NCBI GenBank assembly: GCA_005788585.1
Contig: SYBY01000083.1
Location: 1-17,413, forward strand
Length of the DNA stretch: 17,413 bases
Reading direction: 5' to 3'
Source of the DNA: Actinomycetota bacterium
GTDB taxonomy: Bacteria; Actinomycetota; Thermoleophilia; Solirubrobacterales; Solirubrobacteraceae
The position numbers and the translations under genes were made by a program. Within the stretch, counting starts at the first letter, position 1. Every line of letters begins with the position of its first letter. Under the pieces are notes generated by a model that saw only the letters and a list, made by a program, of their open reading frames with translations, ran no database searches and was not told where the DNA came from. Positions 1 to 7,235 of the stretch are shown one piece after another.

Positions 1-501
1 CAGGCAGACGCCGATCGCCTCGACCTCCAGCTCGCCGATCCGCTCGAGCGTGGCGCGCGCCGCGGCCTCGTCGAGCTCGACCGCGACGCTGCCGTCGGCC
101 AGCACCCGCTCGGTGATCTCGAAGCACAGCCGCCGCGGGACGTACGGCGTCTTGAACGGCAGCGCGAGGTTGTGCGGCTGGTCCTTGCCGCCCTCGCGGT
201 AGAGCAGGATGTCGCGGTTGCCGCGCGTGGTGACGAACGCGGTCTTCGCGACGTTGCCGGTGAGGATCGCGTTCGTCGAGCGGGTCGTCGAGTAGACGAA
301 GACCTTCGTCGCGGCGAGCAGGTCGGCGATCGCCAGGCCGACGTGATCGGCCGCCTTCTCGATCGCGCCGGTGATGCCGACGAACAGGTCGTCGGGGGTC
401 GTCGAGCTCTTGAACAGGCCGATGATCTGGTCCTGGTCGGCGAGCACGAGGTCGGTGAACGTTCCGCCCGTGTCGACGGAGATCGTGTACGTGGGGGTCA
501 T
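1..501 (-). CDS. hyuA: Hydantoinase A/oxoprolinase family ATPase subunit, N-terminal part (gene runs off the left edge)
   Basis: HyuA-type subunit of the ATP-dependent hydantoinase/5-oxoprolinase/acetone-carboxylase superfamily. It acts in the cytoplasm and phosphorylates the substrate carbonyl so that the HyuB partner can complete hydrolysis or carboxylation. The 167 residues visible are the N-terminal hydantoinase A region. They carry the family's phosphate-binding signature VDTGGTFTD (residues about 9-17), and YSTTRSTNAILTG (about 84-96) in place of the usual HGTTxATNALL. Full family members are about 650-700 residues, so roughly three quarters is missing beyond base 1. The ATG at 501 has a GGAGG ribosome site 6 nt upstream. 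It starts 19 nt after the hyuB1 stop, so the two genes form one leftward operon. Family assignment is secure; the substrate is unknown. Confidence 0.9.
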   Translation of the reverse strand, partial: MTPTYTISVDTGGTFTDLVLADQDQIIGLFKSSTTPDDLFVGITGAIEKAADHVGLAIADLLAATKVFVYSTTRSTNAILTGNVAKTAFVTTRGNRDILLYREGGKDQPHNLALPFKTPYVPRRLCFEITERVLADGSVAVELDEAAARATLERIGELEVEAIGVCL

Positions 502-520
502 GGGAATCCTCCGTCGGGGG

Positions 521-2302
521 TCAGGCGCCGCGCAGCGCGGCGGTCGCCTCGTGGTCGATCACGCCGTCGAGGTCGACGGCCACGCCGTAGACCTCCTTCG
601 CGCGCTCGGGGGTGACGACGCGCTGGAGCACGTCGCCGGCGACCGCCTCGGGGTCGCGTTCGAAGGCGGGGCCGTAGCCGCCGCCGCTGCACGACACGCC
701 GACGAGCGTCTCGCCGTCGGCCAGCGTGATGCGGTGGAACGTCGGCAGCTCCTCGAGTGAGCCGTCGACCGTGCGGCGCCACATCTGCATCTGCGTGCCG
801 CCGCCTCCGCCGCGCGCACCGCGGGCCGGAACGACCGCCCCGTCACCGCCGTTGACGACCTCCATGGAGCAGCCCACGGGCCCGAACTCCGTGAACGTGG
901 CGTGCGCGCCGCGCGTGCGGCCCGCGCCCTCGGAGTCGGGGATGAGCTTCTCGGCGACGATCCGGATCGGGTGGATCTGCTCGTCCACCTCGATCGAGTC
1001 CTTGTAGAGCATCCCGACGCCGCCGATCGTGTAGGCGTTCAGCCAGCCGTCGGTGCCGAACGGCGTGCCCGGCCCGCCGCTGGCGGCGAGGTAGAGCTGG
1101 TTGACGAACGGCTTGCCGGAGGTCGGGTCCGTCCCGCTGATGACCGAGCCACCGGCGGCCTGGCCGTAGCCGAACTGGCCCATGCCCCAGCCGTCCGCGA
1201 TCTCGGCGAGGGCCTCCAGCGTCGCGTTCGCCACGCGGTCCTGGAGGTTCGTCGTCGACGCCGAGCAGCTGTACGGGTGGACGGGGTTGCCGACGCAGCA
1301 GCCCTCGCGGATGAGCACGTCGACGCGTGACAGCGAGCCGCCGTTGCTCGGCACGCCCTTGCCGATCCCCAGGAACACGCCGATGAGCGCCGAGCTCTTC
1401 GCGCACGCCTCGCTGAGGTTGATGCCGCTCGGCAGGTTGTCGGGGTTGTCGCGCAGGTCGACGGTCATGCGCCCCTCGTCGGGGAACGTCTCGACCGTGA
1501 CGGAGATCGGGATGCCGTCCCCGTAGCCGGCCTCGGTCATCGAGTCCAGCGGCAGCGGGTCGTGGATGGTCGTCGCGGTCGCCTTCCCCTTGGGGATCTC
1601 CCGAAGGCGCTCCTCCATGAGGTCCTCGGACATCTGCAGCCACTGGTTGGAGTAGGCGAGCAGCGTGTCGGCGCCGACCTCGTTCATCAGGTCGAGCGTC
1701 CGCCGTTCCCCGATCCGCGCGGAGCCCATCAGCGCGAGGTAGTCGCCCCACCAGTGGTCAGGCGCGCGGATCCGCATCTTGCACATGCGGATGATGTCCT
1801 GGTTGTCCTCGTAGTTGGACTGGACCTTGACGGCGGGGAAGATCAGCCCGCCCTCCTCGTAGACGTCGCGCGCCTGCCACATGTAGGTGGTCGGGACGCT
1901 GTTGCCGCAGTCGCCCTGGTGTGCCTTGGCGAGGACGGTGAAGTGGTGCTCGCCGTCGTCGTCGATGATCGGGATGAGCATCGTCCAGTCCGCGGTGTGC
2001 GAGCAGCCGTGGTAGCCGGAGTTGTGCAGGAACGCGTCGCCCCGCTTCAGCTCGGGGTGGAAGCGCTTCATCGTCTGCACCATCTCCTTGGGCCCGTGCA
2101 GGACGTGGATCGGGATCGACTCGGCCCAGGCCAGGAGATCGCCGTCCTTGGTCAGGACGGCGCAGGAGAAGTCGTGGGCGACGGCGAGAACGCCCGTGCG
2201 GGCGGAGCGCAGCAGCGTGTTGAGCATCGAGCGGGCGATCGCGTCGAAGCGGCTTTCCAGCACGGCGAGCTGGACGCTGTCGAGGGTCTTGGTCGTCGTC
2301 AT
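521..2302 (-). CDS. hyuB: Hydantoinase B/oxoprolinase family subunit 1 (divergent paralogue, paired with HyuA)
   Basis: A 593-residue HyuB-type catalytic subunit. It shows the family hallmarks HDFSCAV (43-49), SHTAD with H102 and D105, AKAHQGDCG with H128, DLRDNPD, SEGAGRTRGA, and the C-terminal SGGGYGPAFERDPEAV. H102, D105 and H128 correspond to the metal ligands I recall for the acetone carboxylase alpha subunit. The usual NDPY motif is replaced here by NSGY (94-97). This subunit lacks the C-terminal Trp-Trp tail found in the other three HyuB proteins of the window, so it is the outgroup among them. The reading frame stays open to 2590, but the ATG at 2302 begins the conserved protein and has a GGAG site 5 nt upstream. 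A VanR-like operator lies 24 nt upstream of the start. It is co-transcribed with hyuA. It probably forms the HyuA/HyuB enzyme; hydantoin, another cyclic amide or a ketone are all possible substrates. Confidence 0.92.
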   Translation of the reverse strand: MTTTKTLDSVQLAVLESRFDAIARSMLNTLLRSARTGVLAVAHDFSCAVLTKDGDLLAWAESIPIHVLHGPKEMVQTMKRFHPELKRGDAFLHNSGYHGCSHTADWTMLIPIIDDDGEHHFTVLAKAHQGDCGNSVPTTYMWQARDVYEEGGLIFPAVKVQSNYEDNQDIIRMCKMRIRAPDHWWGDYLALMGSARIGERRTLDLMNEVGADTLLAYSNQWLQMSEDLMEERLREIPKGKATATTIHDPLPLDSMTEAGYGDGIPISVTVETFPDEGRMTVDLRDNPDNLPSGINLSEACAKSSALIGVFLGIGKGVPSNGGSLSRVDVLIREGCCVGNPVHPYSCSASTTNLQDRVANATLEALAEIADGWGMGQFGYGQAAGGSVISGTDPTSGKPFVNQLYLAASGGPGTPFGTDGWLNAYTIGGVGMLYKDSIEVDEQIHPIRIVAEKLIPDSEGAGRTRGAHATFTEFGPVGCSMEVVNGGDGAVVPARGARGGGGGTQMQMWRRTVDGSLEELPTFHRITLADGETLVGVSCSGGGYGPAFERDPEAVAGDVLQRVVTPERAKEVYGVAVDLDGVIDHEATAALRGA

Positions 2303-2326
2303 CGGGCTCCGGGGTGGGCGGGCAGG

Positions 2327-2338
2327 ATTGGATCCATC
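2327..2338. promoter_or_regulatory. VanR-like (GntR/FCD) operator box, hyuB1 side
   Basis: ATTGGATCCATC matches the palindrome ATTGGATCCAAT at 10 of 12 positions. It lies 24 nt upstream of the hyuB1 start in an AT-richer island of an otherwise GC-rich region, where a bound repressor would block the leftward promoter. It is one of seven copies in the window. Confidence 0.7.
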
Positions 2339-2451
2339 TCTGCCGAAGAGGAAAGCTGGACTCGGACGGGCAAGCATCGGACTGGGTGACCAAACCGCCT
2401 GTCCTGGTCTTGGACTGACGGTCGGACCCCGGATGCGGGCGGTGGTGGCAT

Positions 2452-2463
2452 ATTGGATGCAAT
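2452..2463. promoter_or_regulatory. VanR-like (GntR/FCD) operator box, SDR side
   Basis: ATTGGATGCAAT matches the palindrome ATTGGATCCAAT at 11 of 12 positions. It is centred 125 bp from the box at 2327-2338. It lies 83 nt upstream of the SDR start and 27 nt upstream of the possible leader ORF, so it is placed to control the rightward SDR-aldo/keto reductase operon. Confidence 0.7.
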
Positions 2464-2490
2464 TCTGCCCCGCAGCGTTCAGGGAGACCC

Positions 2491-2550
2491 ATGCCGACGA
2501 CGATGTTCCTGCCGTATCGACCTGTGCCTCCGCGCGAGGCTCGGGCATGA
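2491..2550 (+). CDS. Possible 19-residue leader peptide upstream of the SDR gene
   Basis: A short frame reading MPTTMFLPYRPVPPREARA. Its ATG is preceded by GGGAG at 2482-2486, a spacing of 4 nt and a better ribosome site than most in the window. Its TGA overlaps the SDR start codon as ATGA (2547-2550), the usual geometry for translational coupling. It lies between the operator and the SDR gene, so it would be on the same transcript. Nothing in the peptide suggests a function, and short open frames are common in GC-rich DNA. Treat it as a hypothesis. Confidence 0.3.
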   Translation: MPTTMFLPYRPVPPREARA

Positions 2551-3242
2551 CCGAGCCGGTCCTGCTCATCACCGGCGCGAGCTCCGGCATGGGGCTCGCG
2601 ACCGCACAGCTCGCGGCGTCACGTGGCTACCGCGTGGCGCTGGCGGCTCGCCGCTCGGAGCTGGTCTCGGCCGAGGCGGCCGCGCTCGGCGGTCCCGACA
2701 AGGCGATCGGCATCACGTGCGACGTGTCCGACTGGGAGTCCGTCCAGGCGATGGTGGCCACGACGCTCGACGCGTTCGGCCGGATCGACGGCGTGTTCGC
2801 CAACGCCGGTGCGTTCACCGAACCGGGGTGGAAGACCGACCCGGTGGAGGTGTGGAAGACCAACGCGCTCGTCAACGTCTACGGCACGGCGATCACCGCC
2901 CGCGCGGCGATGGATGCGCTGATCGAGACGAAGGGCAAGCTCATCCTGACGTCGTCACGCGCGGCGCGGTTCATGGTGCCGGGCTCGTTCTACGCGTGCA
3001 CGAAGGCGGCGGTCACGGCGATGGGCGAGGCGCTGCGCCTGGAGTTCAACGACACCGGGGCGCACGTCTGCGTCATCGAGCCGGGGTGGGTGAACACCCC
3101 GATGGCGGCGACGGTGCCTGGGCTTCCCGACTCGATCGTCGAGGGCGAGAACATCGCGGCGGCGGTCATGTTCGTGATGGACATGCCGCCGAACGCCGAC
3201 GTGAACCAGATCCTGATCCGCGCGACTACCCAGCCCGTCTGA
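2547..3242 (+). CDS. Short-chain dehydrogenase/reductase (classical SDR)
   Basis: A 231-residue NAD(P)-dependent oxidoreductase of the classical SDR family, interconverting an alcohol and a carbonyl in the cytoplasm. Visible signatures are the cofactor motif TGASSGMG (9-16), D59, NAG (86-88), N110, the catalytic serine in TSSR (S136/S137), YACTK with Y149 and K153, and PG at 179-180. The length fits the family at its short end. The ATG at 2547 was chosen because the Rossmann motif begins at residue 9 and GAGG lies 7 nt upstream. The frame is open further upstream but offers no better start. It is followed by the aldo/keto reductase with a 1-nt TGATG overlap and is divergent from hyuB1. The substrate is probably a carbonyl or alcohol intermediate of the pathway served by the HyuA/HyuB enzyme. 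Confidence 0.92.
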   Translation: MTEPVLLITGASSGMGLATAQLAASRGYRVALAARRSELVSAEAAALGGPDKAIGITCDVSDWESVQAMVATTLDAFGRIDGVFANAGAFTEPGWKTDPVEVWKTNALVNVYGTAITARAAMDALIETKGKLILTSSRAARFMVPGSFYACTKAAVTAMGEALRLEFNDTGAHVCVIEPGWVNTPMAATVPGLPDSIVEGENIAAAVMFVMDMPPNADVNQILIRATTQPV

Positions 3243-4189
3243 TGGTGACCCTGGGGAGTACCGGCCTGGAGGTCTTCGAGCTCTGTCTCGGCGGGAACGT
3301 GTTTGGCTGGACGGCCGACGAGGCGCAGTCGTTCGCGGTGCTCGACGCGTACGCGGCGGCCGGCGGGAACTTCGTCGACACGGCCAACCAGTACTCGTTC
3401 TGGGCGGAGGGGAACGACGGCGGCGTGTCGGAGACGGTCATCGGCAACTGGATGGCGGCGCGCGGGAATCGCGCGGATGTGGTGCTGGCGACGAAGGTCG
3501 GCGGGGAGATGCCGGGCCTGCCGCATGACCTGAAGGCGTCGACGATCGCTCGGGCGTGCGATGAGTCGCTCGCCCGGCTGCAGACCGACTACATCGATCT
3601 CTACTACGCACACTTCGACGATGAGTCGACGCCGCTCGAGGAGACGCTGGAGGCGTTCGACGCGCTGGTGAAGGCCGGCAAGGTGCGGCATCTGGCGGCG
3701 TCGAACCACAGTGCGGCGCGGCTGGCGTCGGCGCTGGAGGTGTCGGCGTCTGAGGGGTTCGCGTCGTACACGGTGTTCCAGCCGCACTACAGCCTGGTCG
3801 AGCGCGGGTTCGAGGACGAGCTCCAGCCGCTGCTGGTCGAGCGCGGGATCCCGGCGGTGCCCTACTGGGTGCTGGCGCAGGGGTTCCTGCTGGGCAAGTA
3901 CCGGGCCGGTGGGTCGTCGAACGGGAGCCCGCGGGCGGGCGAGGCGTCGGTGTACCTGGAGCGCGGCGGTGCGGCGGTCCTCGAGGTCCTCGACGACCTG
4001 GCGGCCGCCCACGAGACGACCCTCGGCCCGATCGTGCTGGCGTGGACGGCCAGCCGCCCGGCGGTGGCGACGCCGATCTCCAGCGCGCGGACGCCCGAGC
4101 AGCTGGAGCAGCTGCTGCCGTTCACCGAGATCACGCTGAGTGACGACGAGATCGCGCGGCTGGATGGTGCGGCGGCCACGGTCGCCTGA
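3242..4189 (+). CDS. Aldo/keto reductase
   Basis: A 315-residue NADPH-dependent oxidoreductase with a TIM-barrel fold. The catalytic tetrad is visible as D46 and Y51 (DTANQY), K85 (ATKVGG) and H124 (YYAHFD). The family N-terminus MVTLGSTGLEV and the GFLLGKYR segment (214-221) are also present, as is the C-terminal cofactor-binding stretch around SSARTPEQL (280-288). The ATG at 3242 overlaps the SDR stop codon by one base, so translation is probably coupled. The first residues align with family starts, although the frame is open far upstream. With the SDR it forms a two-enzyme redox operon under the box at 2452-2463. It ends before a strong inverted repeat at 4219. The real substrate cannot be inferred. 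Confidence 0.93.
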   Translation: MVTLGSTGLEVFELCLGGNVFGWTADEAQSFAVLDAYAAAGGNFVDTANQYSFWAEGNDGGVSETVIGNWMAARGNRADVVLATKVGGEMPGLPHDLKASTIARACDESLARLQTDYIDLYYAHFDDESTPLEETLEAFDALVKAGKVRHLAASNHSAARLASALEVSASEGFASYTVFQPHYSLVERGFEDELQPLLVERGIPAVPYWVLAQGFLLGKYRAGGSSNGSPRAGEASVYLERGGAAVLEVLDDLAAAHETTLGPIVLAWTASRPAVATPISSARTPEQLEQLLPFTEITLSDDEIARLDGAAATVA

Positions 4190-4218
4190 TCTGGACTTTC
4201 CCCCTAGGGAAGCCGCGG

Positions 4219-4249
4219 CGGTCCGGAGCCGGGAGTGGGCTCCGGACCG
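4219..4249. terminator. Inverted repeat, probable transcription terminator
   Basis: A perfect 12-bp stem, CGGTCCGGAGCC paired with GGCTCCGGACCG, with a 7-nt loop. It lies 30 nt after the aldo/keto reductase stop. There is no T-run, which is common for actinobacterial hairpin terminators. Being symmetrical, it could act on both convergent transcripts. Confidence 0.7.
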
Positions 4250-4264
4250 TGAAGCGGCACATCG

Positions 4265-4301
4265 GGTCGAGTTGGGGTCGGTATGCGACCCAAACTCGAC
4301 C
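4265..4301. terminator. Second inverted repeat, probable terminator for hyuB2
   Basis: A 16-bp stem with one mismatch, GGTCGAGTTGGGGTCG against CGACCCAAACTCGACC, with a 5-nt loop. It begins 12 nt beyond the hyuB2 TAG stop, so it is probably the terminator of the leftward transcript. No T-run is seen. Confidence 0.65.
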
Positions 4302-4312
4302 GGATGCGACAC

Positions 4313-6145
4313 CTAGCGCCACCACCCGGGCGCCGCCCGCTCGGTCCGCCCACCGTCGAGCACCACCGGACCGCCCCGCAGCGCCGCCGTCGCATCCTCA
4401 TCCACCGCCAGCGTCTCCCACCGCTCGGGATCCCCGCGCAGCGCCACCCCGTACGCGCTTCGCGCCCGCTCCACGGTCACATACCCATCGGCCACGTCCT
4501 CGAGCACCGCCTCCGGATCGCGTTCCAGCGGCGACCCGTACCCACCGCCACCCGCCGACAGCGACCCGATCGCCTCCCCGGCCGCGAGATCCACCTCACC
4601 CACGACGTGCTCGTACTTCGTCCACGCGCCATCCCCGGAGACATGCCACGCCTCCGGCCCCAGCGGACTCCCACCGCCATGCACCCCGACCGGCCGGTTG
4701 CGCACCCCGTCGAGGAAGTAGTGGCAGGTCATGTCCGCCAGCCGCGGGCCGAACACCGCAACTCCGCCCGGCGCGCCGCGCGTCCGGCCCGCACCCTCGC
4801 TGTCGGGACGCACGACCTTCTCCCAGACGACCATCGGGTGCTTCTGCTCCATGATCTCTGTCTGGTCGATGTAGCCGATGCCCGACGCGCCGGTGATCTG
4901 GTAGGTCAGCCACCCATCGGACTCGAACGTCGCCGGGCCGCCGGCTGTTCCCAGGAAGGTCTGGAAGACGTACGGCTCGCCACTGCGGCTGGGGTCCACT
5001 CCTGACGACACCCCCTGGAACGGGGCCGATCCGTACGTCGGCTCCGCGGCACCCCGGCCGGGCGCGGCAGTGGCCATCCCGACCATCGTCATCCCCACGA
5101 CCCGGTCCTGCACCGTCGTCGTCGCACACGACGCGCTCGCGGGATGGCGCGGGATCCCGACCACGCAGTTCTCGCGGACCAGCACCTCGATCCGCCGGTA
5201 CGCGCCCGCGTTGTTCGGCACCCGCACTCGCTTGGCATCACGCCGCGAGTTCAGCGCGACGAGCACGCCCGCGGTCGCCGCGTTGCGCGATGTCGACTCG
5301 CTGAGGTTCAGGCCGTTCGGCACGCAGTCCGGGTTCTCGCGGAGGTCGACGGTCACGCGCCCGCCGGCAGGATCCACGTCGATCTCGGCCTGCAGCGGCA
5401 GTCCGTCGGGCACACCGGGGAACGGGTCGAGCGCCGTCGATGTCGTCACCCGTGCGGCCGGGAGCTCGGCGATCGCCTCGGCGGCCATCCGCTCGGAGTA
5501 GTCCAGCCACTCGGTCACGAACTCGTGCACCCCGCTGATGCCTCCGAGCGACACACAGAACTCCCTCAGCCGCCGCTCGGCCAGACGCGCCGCGCCGATC
5601 GTCGCGAGGTAGTCGCCGTACCAGATGTCGTAGGCGCGGATCCGCCGCTCGCACATCCGGATGATGTCCGTGTTGTCGGTGCGGTCGGTCTGGATCTTCA
5701 CGCAGGGGAAGATCAGCGCGCCCTCGTTGTAGACGTCGGTGGCGGTCGGCGAATAGGTCGTGGGCAGGGCGTTACCGCAGTCGGCCTGGTGGGCCTTCGC
5801 CAGGGCGGTGAACACGTGCTCGCCCTCGAAGAAGACGGGCACGAGGATCGTGTGGTCGGCCGCGTGGCTGTTCCCGTCGTACGGGTCGTTGGAGAGGTAC
5901 GCGTCGCCTTCGCGGAAGTTCGGGTGCGTGCGGCCGAGCGCCTCGGCCAGCAGTGACGAGCCGTAGACGTGCACGAGCGCGCCGTCGGGCGAGGAGACCA
6001 TGTCGTGGTTCGCGTCACAGACCGAGCACGAGAAGTCGCGTGAGGCCATGGTCGTCGAGCGCGCGGTGCGGACCATGGTGTTGGTCATCTCGCGGACGAT
6101 GCCGTCGAGGCGGCTCGCCATCACGCCGAGGGTCACGGTGTCCAT
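4313..6145 (-). CDS. hyuB: Hydantoinase B/oxoprolinase family subunit 2 (no adjacent HyuA)
   Basis: A 610-residue HyuB-type subunit. It has the N-terminal block TARSTTMASRDFSCS (27-41), SNDPYDGNSH (85-94), the inferred metal ligands H94, D97 and H119, DLRENPD, ASCATTTVQDR, DSEGAGRTRGAP and SAGGGGYG. The tail ends in GWWR, a Trp-Trp end shared with the two HyuB proteins at 11853-15682. The ATG at 6145 lies 2 nt after the EamA stop (TGACGATG). It has GGAGG within the EamA 3' end, so it is translationally coupled to the transporter. Known enzymes of this family need a HyuA-type ATPase partner, and none is encoded next to this gene. It may share the subunit at 1-501 or one outside the window. Family assignment is firm; substrate is unknown. 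Confidence 0.92.
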   Translation of the reverse strand: MDTVTLGVMASRLDGIVREMTNTMVRTARSTTMASRDFSCSVCDANHDMVSSPDGALVHVYGSSLLAEALGRTHPNFREGDAYLSNDPYDGNSHAADHTILVPVFFEGEHVFTALAKAHQADCGNALPTTYSPTATDVYNEGALIFPCVKIQTDRTDNTDIIRMCERRIRAYDIWYGDYLATIGAARLAERRLREFCVSLGGISGVHEFVTEWLDYSERMAAEAIAELPAARVTTSTALDPFPGVPDGLPLQAEIDVDPAGGRVTVDLRENPDCVPNGLNLSESTSRNAATAGVLVALNSRRDAKRVRVPNNAGAYRRIEVLVRENCVVGIPRHPASASCATTTVQDRVVGMTMVGMATAAPGRGAAEPTYGSAPFQGVSSGVDPSRSGEPYVFQTFLGTAGGPATFESDGWLTYQITGASGIGYIDQTEIMEQKHPMVVWEKVVRPDSEGAGRTRGAPGGVAVFGPRLADMTCHYFLDGVRNRPVGVHGGGSPLGPEAWHVSGDGAWTKYEHVVGEVDLAAGEAIGSLSAGGGGYGSPLERDPEAVLEDVADGYVTVERARSAYGVALRGDPERWETLAVDEDATAALRGGPVVLDGGRTERAAPGWWR

Positions 6146-6147
6146 CG

Positions 6148-7092
6148 TCAGCCTCCGATCCGGTCGTTCGAGGTGGGGGTCGCGACGGCGAACTCGCCGG
6201 TCGTCGCGGTCACGCCGTCGCGGCGCACAGGGGCGGGAGGGCCGGCGAAGCCCGGAAGTTGCGCGGCGGTCGCGGCGGTCAGGACCACGACGACGCCGAC
6301 GATCTGCATCGCGCCGAGCGACTGGCCGAGCGTGACCCACGCCGTGATGACGGCGACGACCGGTTCGATCGTTGCCAGCACACCCACCACCGGGCCGGGC
6401 AACCGCAGCGTCGCGCCGGCGAAGAGGAGGTACGGCACGAGCGTGGCCAGCACCATGACCCCGAGGAGGCCGAGCCACTGCTCGCCGGTGGTCTCGGCGA
6501 ACGGGAAGGTCCAGACCGGGTCGGGCACGATCGCGAGGGTCACGGTCGCCACGCCGAACATCGCGATGACGATCGTCAGCGCCGGGAGCGCGACGGGCAG
6601 CCGGCCGATGATCGTCACGTACCCGGCGAACGAGCACGCGGCGATGAGCGCGGCCGCGACGCCGAGCGGGTCGATGCTCCCCGACGCGCCCGCGTTGACC
6701 ACGAGCCAGCAGCCGCCGACCGCGACGACCACCGTGACGAGCGCGACGGGGGTCGGCCACCGCCGGGCGAGGACGGACGACAGGCCGAGCAGGATGATCG
6801 GCGACGTGTAGATGAGCGCCTGGGCGGTGGCGATCGGCAGCAGCGTCAGCGAGACGATGTACGCGAGGCCCGTGCCGAACGACCCGAGCAGTCCGGCGGC
6901 GAGCAGCGGGCGCCACGCGACGCGCGGGATGCGCATGAGCGCGGGGGCGGCGATCCGCAGGGCGAGGGCGAGCACGAGGAACGCGCCGATGAAGCGGAAC
7001 TGGTTGACGCGCGTGGCGTCGACGCCGTCGTCGGAGAGCGCGCGGGTGATGGAGGCGGAGAGCCCGCCGCAGGTCGCGCCGATCGCGGCCAT
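6148..7092 (-). CDS. EamA/DMT-family membrane transporter
   Basis: A hydrophobic protein of 314 residues from the ATG at 7092, with about ten membrane segments arranged as the two EamA repeats. A conserved-looking FGTGLAYIVSLTLLPIATA segment lies in repeat 1 and ATLVPYLLFAGATL in repeat 2. EamA proteins export or import metabolites such as amino acids. The charged stretch RRDRRR lies just upstream of residue 1 in the same frame, directly before the first membrane segment, so translation may really begin earlier. The TTG at 7167 would give 339 residues but falls inside the operator box. The ATG itself has only a weak ribosome site. It is followed at once by hyuB2, suggesting that it moves the substrate or product of that enzyme. 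Confidence 0.85.
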   Translation of the reverse strand: MAAIGATCGGLSASITRALSDDGVDATRVNQFRFIGAFLVLALALRIAAPALMRIPRVAWRPLLAAGLLGSFGTGLAYIVSLTLLPIATAQALIYTSPIILLGLSSVLARRWPTPVALVTVVVAVGGCWLVVNAGASGSIDPLGVAAALIAACSFAGYVTIIGRLPVALPALTIVIAMFGVATVTLAIVPDPVWTFPFAETTGEQWLGLLGVMVLATLVPYLLFAGATLRLPGPVVGVLATIEPVVAVITAWVTLGQSLGAMQIVGVVVVLTAATAAQLPGFAGPPAPVRRDGVTATTGEFAVATPTSNDRIGG

Positions 7093-7156
7093 GGCGATCC
7101 CGGCGGTGCGGCGCCGGTCGCGGCGCGGGGACGAAGTCGAGGGCGCGATGGCGCGA

Positions 7157-7168
7157 ATCGTATCCAAT
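7157..7168. promoter_or_regulatory. VanR-like operator box, EamA side
   Basis: Read on the minus strand this is ATTGGATACGAT, matching ATTGGATCCAAT at 10 of 12 positions. It lies 64 nt upstream of the EamA ATG at 7092 and is centred 65 bp from the box in front of the GGT-like gene. The minus-strand TACGAT within it could serve as a -10 element, but no good -35 is seen. Confidence 0.6.
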
Positions 7169-7199
7169 CCGGCACCACAATCTGGGCCAGAATCCTGGC

Positions 7200-7228
7200 T
7201 TGAACACCGTGTATTTCGTCCATAGGAT
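7200..7228 (+). promoter_or_regulatory. Candidate promoter of the GGT-like gene, probably leaderless
   Basis: TTGAAC (7200-7205), a 17-nt spacer and TAGGAT (7223-7228) form a sigma-70-type promoter on the plus strand. Initiation about 7 nt after the -10 would fall at 7235-7236, exactly at the ATG, giving a leaderless mRNA. The -10 lies inside the operator box, so repressor binding would occlude polymerase. This is a motif reading only. Confidence 0.5.
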
Positions 7229-7233
7229 CCAAT
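7222..7233. promoter_or_regulatory. VanR-like operator box, GGT-like gene side
   Basis: ATAGGATCCAAT matches ATTGGATCCAAT at 11 of 12 positions. It overlaps the candidate -10 and ends 2 nt before the ATG of the GGT-like gene. Confidence 0.7.
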
Positions 7234-7235
7234 CA

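Noticed and set aside
2303..2590. N-terminal extension of HyuB1 up to 2590 (96 extra residues)
   Set aside because: The extension is low-complexity, overlaps the operator boxes and the divergent SDR start, and has no family similarity. The ATG at 2302 has a ribosome site and begins the conserved domain.
2453..3241. In-frame extension of the aldo/keto reductase over the SDR gene
   Set aside because: The extension is the SDR gene read in another frame, with arginine- and glycine-rich translation. The reductase domain begins at the ATG at 3242.
6146..7207. HyuB2 fused to an upstream 354-residue extension
   Set aside because: The extension is the EamA gene in a shifted frame and is rich in Arg and Ala. 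The coupled ATG at 6145 has a GGAGG site.
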